48,853 bases of DNA from Synergistota bacterium. Its GTDB lineage: Bacteria > Synergistota > Synergistia > Synergistales > Synergistaceae. The stretch covers positions 1 through 48,853 of the forward strand of contig JAEXGR010000047.1 in assembly GCA_023450745.1 (NCBI GenBank), in the 5' to 3' direction. The position numbers and the translations under genes are program-made. The notes beneath the pieces are model-generated. The model made no database searches. It was not told the DNA's origin and was given only the letters and a program-made list of their open reading frames with translations. Shown here in pieces: positions 41,997 through 48,853 of this stretch (positions within the stretch are counted from its first letter, which is position 1; each line of letters starts with the position of its first letter).

Positions 41997-42152
41997 ATGG
42001 ACGAGCTGACGGGCAGTATGCTCCAGAACGGATTTTCCATCGCGGTGGCCTCTTTTCTGCTCATCAGGATGGATAAACGTCTTGAAGAGCTGACCAAAGC
42101 GGTCGCCGGCCTCGGCTCCGTAATGGAAAAGGCCATACGCGGCGAGAACTGA
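41997..42152 (+). CDS. YvrJ family small membrane protein (holin-like)
   Basis: A 51-residue protein with one membrane helix (SIAVASFLLIRM, residues 14-25) followed by a charged amphipathic helix (DKRLEELTKAVAGLG). This is the YvrJ plan and also resembles BhlA/UviB holin-like peptides. AGGAGG lies ten bases before ATG 41997. In Bacillus subtilis yvrJ is beside, and controlled by, the two-part sigma factor SigO/RsoA; here too a sigma factor is two genes downstream. With the M15 peptidase gene next to it, a holin-endolysin relation is possible but not shown. Confidence 0.8.
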   Translation: MDELTGSMLQNGFSIAVASFLLIRMDKRLEELTKAVAGLGSVMEKAIRGEN

Positions 42153-42302
42153 GGCCGCGTTCACACAGGCCATAATATAAACCGCCGCCGCCTGGAGACT
42201 CCGCGCGGAGGCCGCTCCCCGCGGCGGCGGTTCCCTCACCTAAAAAATTTCCCCTGATAAAAACAAAATACATCTGCAAAATAAAGGAGGGTAACACTAC
42301 CC

Positions 42303-42650
42303 ATGTGTCTAAACGACTTCCAGATCGCCCCGAACTTTAACCTCAGAGAATTTCAATGTCCCTGCTGTCATGCCGTCGTCCTGCATCGGAGGCTGGCGGC
42401 GGCCCTGCAGCGGCTGCGTGACCGGCTTGCCAGGCCGCTCGTCATCACCAGCGGCTACCGCTGCGCGCCGCATAACGCCGCCGTCGGCGGCGTCAAAAAC
42501 AGCCTTCACCGGCGGGGCCTGGCCGCGGACGTCGCCGCCGCCCCCGCCGGCCAGCGCGCCCTCTGCGCCCTGGCGAGGGAGGCGGGTTTTGCCAGGGCCC
42601 TCGCCTATCCAGAGCGCTCCTTCGTCCATCTGGAGGTCGCCGATGACTAG
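42303..42650 (+). CDS. M15 family D-Ala-D-Ala carboxypeptidase / endolysin-like peptidase
   Basis: A 115-residue zinc peptidase of the M15 (M15_3) type that would cut peptidoglycan stem peptides. Conserved plan: FNLREFQCPCC near residue 12, LVITSGYRCAPHNAAVGG near 45-62, the metal motif SLHRRGLAADV (His and Asp ligands), and FVHLEV near the end (third ligand). No signal peptide is present, as in phage endolysins that depend on a holin. AAGGAGG lies twelve bases before ATG. The sigma factor ATG overlaps its stop by 8 bases, so the two are coupled. Confidence 0.88.
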   Translation: MCLNDFQIAPNFNLREFQCPCCHAVVLHRRLAAALQRLRDRLARPLVITSGYRCAPHNAAVGGVKNSLHRRGLAADVAAAPAGQRALCALAREAGFARALAYPERSFVHLEVADD

Positions 42651-43134
42651 CGAGGCGCAGGTTTTGGAGATCGCCAGGAGCTACACGCCGCTTGTCAAAT
42701 CCACCGCCTGGCGCTACCAGGGGCGCGGGGCCGACTACGAGGACCTTGTGCAGGAGGGCTATCTCGCGCTGCTCATCCTGATCCCCAAATGCCCCGATAT
42801 GCAGTGGCTGGCCCACTTTCTTAAGAATAACCTGCCGGGGGCCGTCCGCGACGCCGCGGCGCGGATGCGCCGGCCGCGCGCGGCGGGGGACGAGGTGCTG
42901 TTGGAGGAGATCGAGGAGACGGTGGGGGAGGAGGAGCAGAAATACCGCGAGGCGGAGTTGCGCGAAATGCTTTTTCGCGCCCTGAACCCCGAGGAGCTGG
43001 ACCTCACTCAGGCGCTTATCGAGGGCTTCACCCAGCAGGAGATCGCGCGCGAACTCGGTATCAGCCAGCAGGCCGTCGCGGCGCGGCTGCGGAAGATACG
43101 GACGAAGCTGAAAGATATCATTACGGCGCTGTAG
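42643..43134 (+). CDS. Small sigma-70 family sigma factor
   Basis: A 163-residue sigma factor with region 2 (YTPLVKSTAWRY, then DYEDLVQEGYLALL, about residues 14-46) and region 4 (LDLTQALIEGFTQQEIARELGISQQAVAARLRK, about 120-152) joined by an acidic linker; regions 1 and 3 are absent. GGAGG lies six bases before ATG 42643, within the end of the peptidase gene. No anti-sigma factor is seen. By its place it could direct transcription of the cassette, as UviA/TcdR-type factors do for neighbouring toxin or bacteriocin genes with holins. This is inference. Confidence 0.88.
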   Translation: MTSEAQVLEIARSYTPLVKSTAWRYQGRGADYEDLVQEGYLALLILIPKCPDMQWLAHFLKNNLPGAVRDAAARMRRPRAAGDEVLLEEIEETVGEEEQKYREAELREMLFRALNPEELDLTQALIEGFTQQEIARELGISQQAVAARLRKIRTKLKDIITAL

Positions 43135-43136
43135 GC

Positions 43137-43185
43137 AAAAGAGGCGCGGCCCGCAGGGTAAATCCCCGGGCCGCGCCTCTTTTTT
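43137..43185 (+). terminator. Intrinsic terminator after the sigma factor gene
   Basis: A 13-base-pair GC-rich stem (43141-43153 with 43167-43179) and six T. Flanking A bases extend it; on the other strand AAAAG gives CTTTT, so it can also serve from the right. Confidence 0.92.
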
Positions 43186-43311
43186 AAAAACGGGTTGTCG
43201 TTATTCGGGCCGGATCAGGCCTTTGAGGAGAGCCGCGTCCTTTTGGGCGCCGCTCTGCTCCGCCTTACCCGGAATGATACGTAAGCGGCATCGCGAGCTA
43301 GCTTGCTTTGG

Positions 43312-44574
43312 CTATCGCTTCCTGCGATAAAAAGCAAGAGGGGCAACGGCAAGGAGCGCCAGCCATGCAAAACCGGCCGAGCAGCCGCCGGAGGAACCAC
43401 CGTCGCCAGAGGGGACCGGCTTGCCAAGATATGTCACGGCAAGGAGATGGCTCGCTGTACAGCCAAGCACATCTGATTTATATCCCTCTTCGTTGAGAAA
43501 TTTTGTTCCATCGTATGCGAACAGTCCACCAGCCTGAACCCACAGCAGGCTGCTTTCCGTATCGTACGCCATTTTAGCCAGAGCATACGTGCCGCTGCCT
43601 TCTTTGATTACGTCAGCAGAGGTGATATCTCCGGCGTTAAGTTTTTCAAGCGTCGTCTTGTATACCTTATAGTCGTTTTCACCACTATCGTAATTGTAAA
43701 GATAAGAGGTGATATAAACGCTGCCGTCCGGCGTCTGATAGATGCTGGCAAAATCAAAGTCACCCATCGTGCCGGTAATGAGGAGCTTAGACGTCATATC
43801 GGAGAGCGATATTTTTTCGATCTCGGGCGTTCCGAAGCCGTATCCGGGGTTGGATGTAACGTAGAGGTCGCTTCCTGACAGAAGGTTCGTGCATTGTCCG
43901 TCGCGGTTCTTTGAGAGCAGCGGCGCTTTTTTCTCTATGCTGAGGTCATTTGCGGAAAGTTTGTACAGCACATTGTTTTCATAAGTAGTATAGTTTCCTA
44001 CTGGGTGCTTGCTGGCCACGACATAGAGGCTTCCGCCATACGCGACAATAGTCTCCGCGTGCATCAGGTAACCCTCTCCCGCCTCTGCCGTGAGATCGAA
44101 AGAGGCGACCGCCGTGTACGCGTCACCAGCGGTGTCGAACTTAACGACCGCACCGCTGCCGCTTGCCCCATAACTGGCCATATAGAGATACCCGCCCAAC
44201 TGTGCGGCCCCGCGTTCGACGTTTACGCCGGCAAGCGCGACGGCGGCGACACGGTTTTCGTCAAGATTCCAGTTTTCCGCATCATAGCCATAGATATATG
44301 CGGTATCGGGTGTTCCTGCGATGGTACTTTGAGTTGTGAGCATGATTCTTCTTGCGCCGGCGGCGTTTGTGAATGCATACAACCCTTGTCCGCTACCAGC
44401 ACTCACGTTAATGAGTCCTTTGGATATTGCGCTTGTGCCGCTGATTGATCCTACACTGGCAAACCCGCCTTCGCTTCCGGTGTAGAGAAGGTCCGCCATC
44501 GCCGGCACTGCCGCGAGAATCAGACACAGTGCCAGAACAAGAGATAGTAACCCGCGTTTTTTGAATCTTAGCAT
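43312..44574 (-). CDS. Secreted beta-propeller-like protein with Synergist-CTERM tail, beside btuB
   Basis: A 420-residue surface protein: signal peptide (RGLLSLVLALCLILAAVPAMA, about 7-27), then repeated beta-strand units such as LYMASYGASGSGAVVKF, LYVTSNPGYGFGTPEIEKI and VYITSYLYNYDSGENDYKVYK, which suggest a beta-propeller, and a C-terminal SSGGCSAGFAWLALLAVAPLA followed by FYRRKR, a Synergist-CTERM sorting tail. GGGAGG lies seven bases before ATG 44574. It follows the btuB-like gene by 78 bases with no terminator, so it is probably under the same cobalamin riboswitch. By analogy with Bacteroides BtuG it may be a surface corrinoid-binding partner of the receptor. That function is inference. 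Confidence 0.82.
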   Translation of the reverse strand: MLRFKKRGLLSLVLALCLILAAVPAMADLLYTGSEGGFASVGSISGTSAISKGLINVSAGSGQGLYAFTNAAGARRIMLTTQSTIAGTPDTAYIYGYDAENWNLDENRVAAVALAGVNVERGAAQLGGYLYMASYGASGSGAVVKFDTAGDAYTAVASFDLTAEAGEGYLMHAETIVAYGGSLYVVASKHPVGNYTTYENNVLYKLSANDLSIEKKAPLLSKNRDGQCTNLLSGSDLYVTSNPGYGFGTPEIEKISLSDMTSKLLITGTMGDFDFASIYQTPDGSVYITSYLYNYDSGENDYKVYKTTLEKLNAGDITSADVIKEGSGTYALAKMAYDTESSLLWVQAGGLFAYDGTKFLNEEGYKSDVLGCTASHLLAVTYLGKPVPSGDGGSSGGCSAGFAWLALLAVAPLAFYRRKR

Positions 44575-44652
44575 AATATTTCCTCCCTTAAGAATTAGGT
44601 TTATTGGATTACCTTTTGAGGGAATAATTCGCTTCCCGCAAAAAAGCCCGGT

Positions 44653-46662
44653 TTAAAAACTCCATGTCAGAGTCGCGTAATACGTCCTGCCCTGAAGCGG
44701 ATACCAAAGCATATTGTTGGGCCCGTTTATCGTGATCATCCTCAGATCGGGACTTTCATTAAAAAGATCGTCAACGCCAAGGACGAGGGTGAGGTTTTCA
44801 CGCAGGTTGAACTTTGCGCCGATGCCGATTGTAAACAGGTCGTCCATCTTGAATAATCCCTGAGAGTCGAAATAATTCCCCCCGATATAACGGAACTCGG
44901 CGAAAGCCAAAGCCGCGTCGTCTTTGAGGAATTGTCTCGTCACACGGAGAAGCCCTTCCCATTCCGGTCTGTTCGGCAGCGGTTTGTCGTATCCGGCCGT
45001 TCCCTCCGTCTTGTTTTTTGTCTCCATCCATGTGGCGGACAGCTTGGCGCCCCATTTTTTCAGTTTGAAGGAGGTTTCCAGTTCTATACCGTTTATCTCG
45101 GCTTTTCCGATATTCTGGTAGATGCCATAACGCGAGTTTGCCTGTACGTATTCGATGAGATTGTTGGAGCGGCGGCCAAAGTATGTCAGCGACGCGGTGA
45201 TATCCGCGCTTTTTACCTGCCCGCTCCATGTCGCGCCGATGTCCCACTGTGTGCCGTCTTCCCATTCGAGATTTGGATTGGAATATATGAAAGCGCCGTC
45301 TCCGTAGAGTTCATAGAGGTTCGGGGCGCGGTTGTATTTTCCGCCTGAAGCCTTTATCGTCCAGCTATCGCCGATTTTTTTTGTAACGGCAAGCCCCCAG
45401 GAAAAATTACCCTCCCCGTCTGAGTGGTTATAGCGTAATATTGGCGTGAGCCAGAAATCACCCGCTTTATTCAGATTTATCGTGTCCTGAACCTGCAGGT
45501 TCCATACGTCGCGGGAAAAGTCTGTTTTTCCGTTGAAACGGGTTACAACATCGCCGTCGACGTCAAGCTTTTCATTCGCGTAGTCGGCAAGAAACTCAAA
45601 GAGATTATTCTCGCCCAGGGAGAACGAGCCGTCGATCGCCATCCCGACGCGCTTTGTGCGGTATGTATTGCGTTCCTCCCACCAGCCGCCGGTGTTGGCA
45701 TTGTGGCTGTTTTCGTAATCCTTTTTCTGGTCAAGGTAGTCTATCTTCCAACCCCAGTCGACAATGCCTGTTTTTTGTCTCCTGGTTGCGGAAAAAATAA
45801 ATTCGTCTGTGGTAAGGGAAGCGCCGACGGGACTTGCCGGCCTGTCCGCGCCAATCGCCTCATACGGCAGTTCGCGGTCATTTCTCTTCCATGAGCCGCG
45901 TACAGACCAGTTATCGTCATTCCATTTCATAAGAAAATCTGTGTTTTTATAGCCGTTGTTTTGGCGGTTTGTGTCATACCCTGCGCCAGGGTTGCCTGGT
46001 ACTCCGTCGTTCCAATATTCAAAATCTCCGTCCGCGCGTTCGTAGTTCGCGCCGAAGAAGAAGTTGCCGTCGCCTAGGGGCGTTCCCCACGCCAGGTTTG
46101 TTTTGAATTTGCCGTAAGAGCCGACGCCGACAGAGAGCGAACCGCCGGGGGCGGTAAGTTTTTTCGTGATGATGTTGATGACGCCGCCCATGGAGGCGCC
46201 GGCGAAGCGCGCGGGGACGTAGCCGCGGTAGACCTCGATGCGCTCGACGTTGTCTACGGGAATGGTGGAGAGGTCGACGGCGGCCTCGCTGCCGAGGTTC
46301 ATGAGGGTGCCGTCCACAAATACGGAGACTTCAGCGGCCGTACTGCCGCGCACGGAGGCTACGGTGTAAGCGCCGCGGCCTTTCGCTTCAATGATGTGGA
46401 GGCCGGGAACTCTTTTCAGCAGTTCGGGGAGGTTTTTCTGTTCTCCGCGCATTTCCTGCGGTTTGATGACGGTGACGGTGCCGGGCGAGAGGAGCAGTTT
46501 GTCCTCCTCTTCGGCGTCGGCGGTGACCTCCTCCGCAGGCAGTCCTACCGGCGGTTCCGCGGCGGCGCAGGGACTAACAGTAAGATTACATGTTAGGGGG
46601 GGTACTGTCAGTAAGGTGAACAAAAGTAGAAACAATGGGATAACGCGCGCTTTGCCTTGCAA
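44653..46662 (-). CDS. btuB: TonB-dependent cobalamin receptor
   Basis: Outer-membrane receptor of 669 residues. Signal peptide (VIPLFLLLFTLLTVPPL), an acidic TonB-box region (EEVTADAEEE), plug domain (TVTVIKPQEMRGEQKNLPELL, then VDNVERIEVYRGYVPARFAGASMGGVINIITKK in segments) and a beta-barrel of alternating aromatic strands ending YYATLTWSF with the terminal Phe needed for insertion. The cobalamin riboswitch ahead of it identifies the likely substrate. I choose TTG 46662, with GGAGG eight bases upstream; the open frame to 46863 runs into the riboswitch and is not coding. First gene of the operon with the propeller-like protein. Confidence 0.92.
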   Translation of the reverse strand: MQGKARVIPLFLLLFTLLTVPPLTCNLTVSPCAAAEPPVGLPAEEVTADAEEEDKLLLSPGTVTVIKPQEMRGEQKNLPELLKRVPGLHIIEAKGRGAYTVASVRGSTAAEVSVFVDGTLMNLGSEAAVDLSTIPVDNVERIEVYRGYVPARFAGASMGGVINIITKKLTAPGGSLSVGVGSYGKFKTNLAWGTPLGDGNFFFGANYERADGDFEYWNDGVPGNPGAGYDTNRQNNGYKNTDFLMKWNDDNWSVRGSWKRNDRELPYEAIGADRPASPVGASLTTDEFIFSATRRQKTGIVDWGWKIDYLDQKKDYENSHNANTGGWWEERNTYRTKRVGMAIDGSFSLGENNLFEFLADYANEKLDVDGDVVTRFNGKTDFSRDVWNLQVQDTINLNKAGDFWLTPILRYNHSDGEGNFSWGLAVTKKIGDSWTIKASGGKYNRAPNLYELYGDGAFIYSNPNLEWEDGTQWDIGATWSGQVKSADITASLTYFGRRSNNLIEYVQANSRYGIYQNIGKAEINGIELETSFKLKKWGAKLSATWMETKNKTEGTAGYDKPLPNRPEWEGLLRVTRQFLKDDAALAFAEFRYIGGNYFDSQGLFKMDDLFTIGIGAKFNLRENLTLVLGVDDLFNESPDLRMITINGPNNMLWYPLQGRTYYATLTWSF

Positions 46663-46680
46663 AATAATGACCTCCGTGAA

Positions 46681-46727
46681 TATATAAAATATACGCGGGA
46701 GAGGTTGTGACACCGTCTCCCGCGTAT
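46681..46727 (-). terminator. Expression-platform terminator of the btuB riboswitch
   Basis: A 12-base-pair perfect stem (46691-46702 with 46716-46727) followed on the minus strand by ATTTTATATA, directly before the btuB ribosome site. B12 binding would favour it. Confidence 0.75.
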
Positions 46728-46735
46728 AAGAATGA

Positions 46736-47000
46736 ATGCGCGCCAGCCGCTGCCATGCGCCCTCTGCGCATTTAAAGCCAGTGTATCTCTGCGGCAGGTT
46801 TCCCGACTTTCGTTCATCCTCTGCAGAGCGTAAAACATCGCTCTGCATAAGCAATTTGCGCAAATCGCAAAAGCTGCGATTTGGCTTTTTGCTTATCCCG
46901 CGCCTTCTCGCCTTGCGGCAATGGCATGATGCGGTTTCGTCCCGATTACGGTGGCAGGGGCCGTTCCGGCTTTTAACCGGATTCCCTTAATCCACAGATT
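46736..47000 (-). promoter_or_regulatory. Cobalamin riboswitch of the btuB operon
   Basis: Same element order as the copy at 40236: GGGAATCCGG, GGCCCCTGCCACCGTAA, GGATGAACGAAAG, TCGGGAAACCTGCC and a GCGC-AGAGG-GCGC terminal hairpin. The block 46897-46989 is identical to 40391-40483. It lies between a promoter (46998-47025) and the btuB start and should switch the receptor off when B12 is plentiful. Confidence 0.93.
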
Positions 47001-47025
47001 GTATTAAATTATGATGAAAAGCAAA
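46998..47025 (-). promoter_or_regulatory. Promoter of the btuB riboswitch transcript
   Basis: On the minus strand TTTGCT (47020-47025), a 16-base spacer and TACAAT (46998-47003) place the transcription start near 46990, just at the aptamer. Confidence 0.5.
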
Positions 47026-47336
47026 TTTACAACACTTTGCCTTGCAAGGCTAAACTTATCATCTGCCATATGTTTTGTCAAATGCAATATTTTAAGGATC
47101 AGGGGAGTTTTTTTGACAGGGAGGCCGGCGTTTTTGGCTCGCCGCCGCCTATATAAGACGGCCTCCGGTTGACGAGACCGGAGGCCGCTGCTGAAGAGAT
47201 GACTCTATCTGAAAAGATAGGATACTGCGCATATCCCATCAAGATAGCCTAGTTGGGTGGTCACCGTACCGGGGCGGGGTGTGCGGCCCTGCGCCGGCAC
47301 GGCGGAATGTGCTTTTTGTGTGTGTTTTTTGTGTGC
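47026..47336. other. Intergenic region behind meaB with two hairpins
   Basis: No gene seen. Two inverted repeats lie at 47159-47187 (11 pairs, 7-base loop) and 47205-47220 (CTATCT-gaaa-AGATAG). They probably end the meaB transcript, although T runs are short. Confidence 0.55.
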
Positions 47337-48482
47337 TTATGTCTCGTTTGTTCCTGTGAAAAGCAGTCTTTCCAGGGAGCCGATCACCGCCTTGGCAGCA
47401 ACGGTCGGGGTAATTGCTCCTTCGATCACCTTCCTTTCGATGTCTTCCCGGCATTTCGTGAGTTCCGCGTTCTGCGAAATTTTGTTTTGCAGGTATTCTG
47501 CCGTCATCGCGCGGACCCATTCTATCGTTTGTTCTTTACGCCGCTTGGAAAAGATTCCCGAGGCCGTTACGTTCTCCTGGAAATCTTTTATAACGCGCCA
47601 CATGTCCGGTATGCCCTCTCCCGTGATTGAGGAGCAGGTATAGGCCCTCGTCTTCCAGCCTTCGGTGGCGGGGCGCAGGTAGTGGAGTATCTGGTCGTAG
47701 TCGGCCCGCGCCATCATGGCCTTCATTTTGTTGTCGCCGTCGGCCTTGTTGACGAGGATGCTGTCGGCGAGCTCGATGATGCCCTTTTTTATGCCCTGCA
47801 GGTCGTCTCCCGCGCCGGTTATCACGACGACGAGAAAGTAATCGACCATGGAGCGTACCATTGTTTCGCTCTGTCCCACGCCGACGGTCTCCACAAGCAC
47901 CACGTCGTATCCGGCGGCTTCGCAGAGCAGCATCGTTTCGCGGCTTTTTCTGGTGACGCCGCCCAGCGATCCACCGGAAGGGGAGGGACGGATGAAGGCG
48001 TTTTTTTCGCGCGCCAGGCTTTCCATGCGCGTTTTGTCTCCGAGGATGCTGCCCTTTGAGAGCGAGCTCGAGGGGTCCACGGCGAGGACGGCCACTTTGC
48101 AGCCTTCGCCGCAGAGGTAGGAGCCGAACGCCTCGATGAAGGTGCTTTTTCCGGCGCCCGGCACGCCCGTTATCCCTACCCGCATCGCTTTGCCGCTGTG
48201 GGGCAGTATCTTCTGTATAATCTCCTGGCCGAGCTCAAAATGTTTCGCCGCGTTGCTTTCGATCACGGTGATGGCCCGTGAGAGCATAACGCGGTCGCCC
48301 GCCAGTATTCCCTGCGCGTAGTCCTCCGCCGTCAGTGCCGCTTTGGCCTTCACGTGCGCGGCGCTTTGCGCCGCACACATGTTGTGGCCGCTCGCAAGCG
48401 GCACGCCCGGCATCACGGAGCAGGCATATTCCGCGCCAGCGTCTGCCGGCTGCCAGTCCGGGCGGAGGTTTTCGTTCTTCAT
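47337..48482 (-). CDS. meaB: Methylmalonyl-CoA mutase-associated GTPase MeaB
   Basis: A G3E-class GTPase chaperone that loads and protects the adenosylcobalamin cofactor of methylmalonyl-CoA mutase. The 381 residues contain the P-loop GITGVPGAGKST near 104, the DPSSSLSKGSILGDKTRM switch near 135-152, ETVGVGQSE near 196, and NKADGDN near 248. An N-terminal extension of about 45 residues precedes the usual start of the family. The gene begins 3 bases behind the mutase stop, so they are coupled. The pair serves the succinyl-CoA/methylmalonyl-CoA/propionate route of amino-acid fermenters. Confidence 0.95.
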   Translation of the reverse strand: MKNENLRPDWQPADAGAEYACSVMPGVPLASGHNMCAAQSAAHVKAKAALTAEDYAQGILAGDRVMLSRAITVIESNAAKHFELGQEIIQKILPHSGKAMRVGITGVPGAGKSTFIEAFGSYLCGEGCKVAVLAVDPSSSLSKGSILGDKTRMESLAREKNAFIRPSPSGGSLGGVTRKSRETMLLCEAAGYDVVLVETVGVGQSETMVRSMVDYFLVVVITGAGDDLQGIKKGIIELADSILVNKADGDNKMKAMMARADYDQILHYLRPATEGWKTRAYTCSSITGEGIPDMWRVIKDFQENVTASGIFSKRRKEQTIEWVRAMTAEYLQNKISQNAELTKCREDIERKVIEGAITPTVAAKAVIGSLERLLFTGTNET

Positions 48483-48485
48483 CGC

Positions 48486-48853
48486 CTATACGTGGGCCGC
48501 CGCGAGACGCTTATTGAGGATGACGAGCATCTCTTTGGCCGCCGCCGGTATTACCGTTCCGGGGCCGAAGATGGCGGCCGCTCCGTGGTCGCGCAGGAAC
48601 TGGTAGTCCTGCGCGGGGATGACGCCGCCCGCCACGACCATAATGTCTCCGCGCCCGCGTTTTTCCAGTTCCTCGACGAGCTGGGGCAGCAGCGTTTTGT
48701 GCCCCGCCGCGAGGGAGCTCATGCCGACGATGTGGACGTCGTTGTCGACCGCGTCCTGCGCGGTCTCTTCCGGCGTCTGGAAGAGCGGTCCGATGTCCAC
48801 GTCGAAGCCCATGTCGGCGTAGGCGGTGGCGACCACCTTCGCGCCGCGGTCGT
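48486..48853 (-). CDS. Methylmalonyl-CoA mutase cobalamin-binding part (cut by window edge)
   Basis: The C-terminal B12-binding domain of methylmalonyl-CoA mutase, either as a separate small subunit or as the end of a long chain. The visible 122 residues begin DRGAKVVATAYADMGFDVDIGPLFQTPEE, here given in one family-typical block, and continue with HIVGMSSLAAGH, VVAGGVIPAQDY and GPGTVIP. The axial-His motif (DxHxxG) is cut: only the DRG part is inside the window. The GTG at 48836 is internal. meaB follows immediately, which supports methylmalonyl-CoA rather than another acyl-CoA mutase, though isobutyryl- or ethylmalonyl-CoA forms cannot be excluded. Confidence 0.9.
   Translation of the reverse strand, partial: DRGAKVVATAYADMGFDVDIGPLFQTPEETAQDAVDNDVHIVGMSSLAAGHKTLLPQLVEELEKRGRGDIMVVAGGVIPAQDYQFLRDHGAAAIFGPGTVIPAAAKEMLVILNKRLAAAHV

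Noticed and set aside
41257..43134. Prophage or tailocin remnant
   Set aside because: No capsid, tail, terminase, integrase or baseplate genes are nearby; only the peptidase and the holin-like peptide are phage-like.
46663..46863. Upstream extension of the btuB frame
   Set aside because: It lies inside the riboswitch and its terminator; a TTG with a good ribosome site is available at 46662.

Overview
The window most likely comes from a Synergistota (Synergistetes) genome, probably a gut or sludge amino-acid fermenter close to Cloacibacillus/Synergistes. Two unrelated proteins (ends at 19521 and at 43312) finish in the phylum-specific 'Synergist-CTERM' type tail: a Gly/Ser-rich stretch with one Cys, a hydrophobic helix and a basic end. 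The cell is a diderm, since it has a TonB-dependent receptor and a TamB/AsmA-like protein. Glu and Asp decarboxylation, a B12-dependent methylmalonyl-CoA mutase module, citrate lyase and ferredoxin-type oxidoreductases point to anaerobic metabolism. GC is high and most genes are compact.

Layout. 1-1400: end of citrate lyase alpha (citF), an Lrp/AsnC regulator and a small Cys-rich protein. 1408-11402 (minus): metH, a separate MetH activation-domain protein, metF, a HAD phosphatase, cobS, cobU and a TamB/AsmA-like protein. 12253-19521: a 2422-residue secreted beta-helix surface protein. 19932-22704: an SsuABC-like ABC importer. 22790-27574: DNA glycosylase, macro-domain protein, an aldo/keto reductase behind a MerR-type promoter, a YczE-like membrane protein and a flavodoxin-ferredoxin protein. 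27795-27870: tRNA-Ala(GGC). 28098-33004: gadB-gadC, divergent from aspartate 4-decarboxylase. 33157-38713: a cytidylate-kinase-like protein, a hybrid histidine kinase and an NCS2 nucleobase permease with an attenuator-like leader. 38887-41256: a secreted unknown protein, an orphan cobalamin riboswitch on the minus strand and REP-like repeats. 41257-43134: a cassette of DUF1659, DUF2922, YvrJ, an M15 peptidase and a small sigma factor. 43312-47000 (minus): cobalamin riboswitch, btuB-like receptor and a Synergist-CTERM beta-propeller-like protein. 47337-48853 (minus): meaB and the B12-binding part of methylmalonyl-CoA mutase.

Cobalamin links much of the window: uptake (btuB and its neighbour), late assembly (cobU, cobS), use (metH and its reactivation partner, methylmalonyl-CoA mutase with MeaB) and two riboswitches that share an identical 93-base block.

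The best candidates for undescribed biology are: (1) the riboswitch-btuB-propeller operon, which looks like a Synergistota counterpart of the Bacteroides BtuB-BtuG pair but with a Synergist-CTERM anchor; (2) the sigma factor/YvrJ/M15/DUF1659/DUF2922 cassette, which resembles a holin-endolysin type export or lysis module with its own sigma factor; (3) the orphan cobalamin riboswitch with no gene behind it, which may control a small RNA. All calls were made by eye from sequence; no database search was run.
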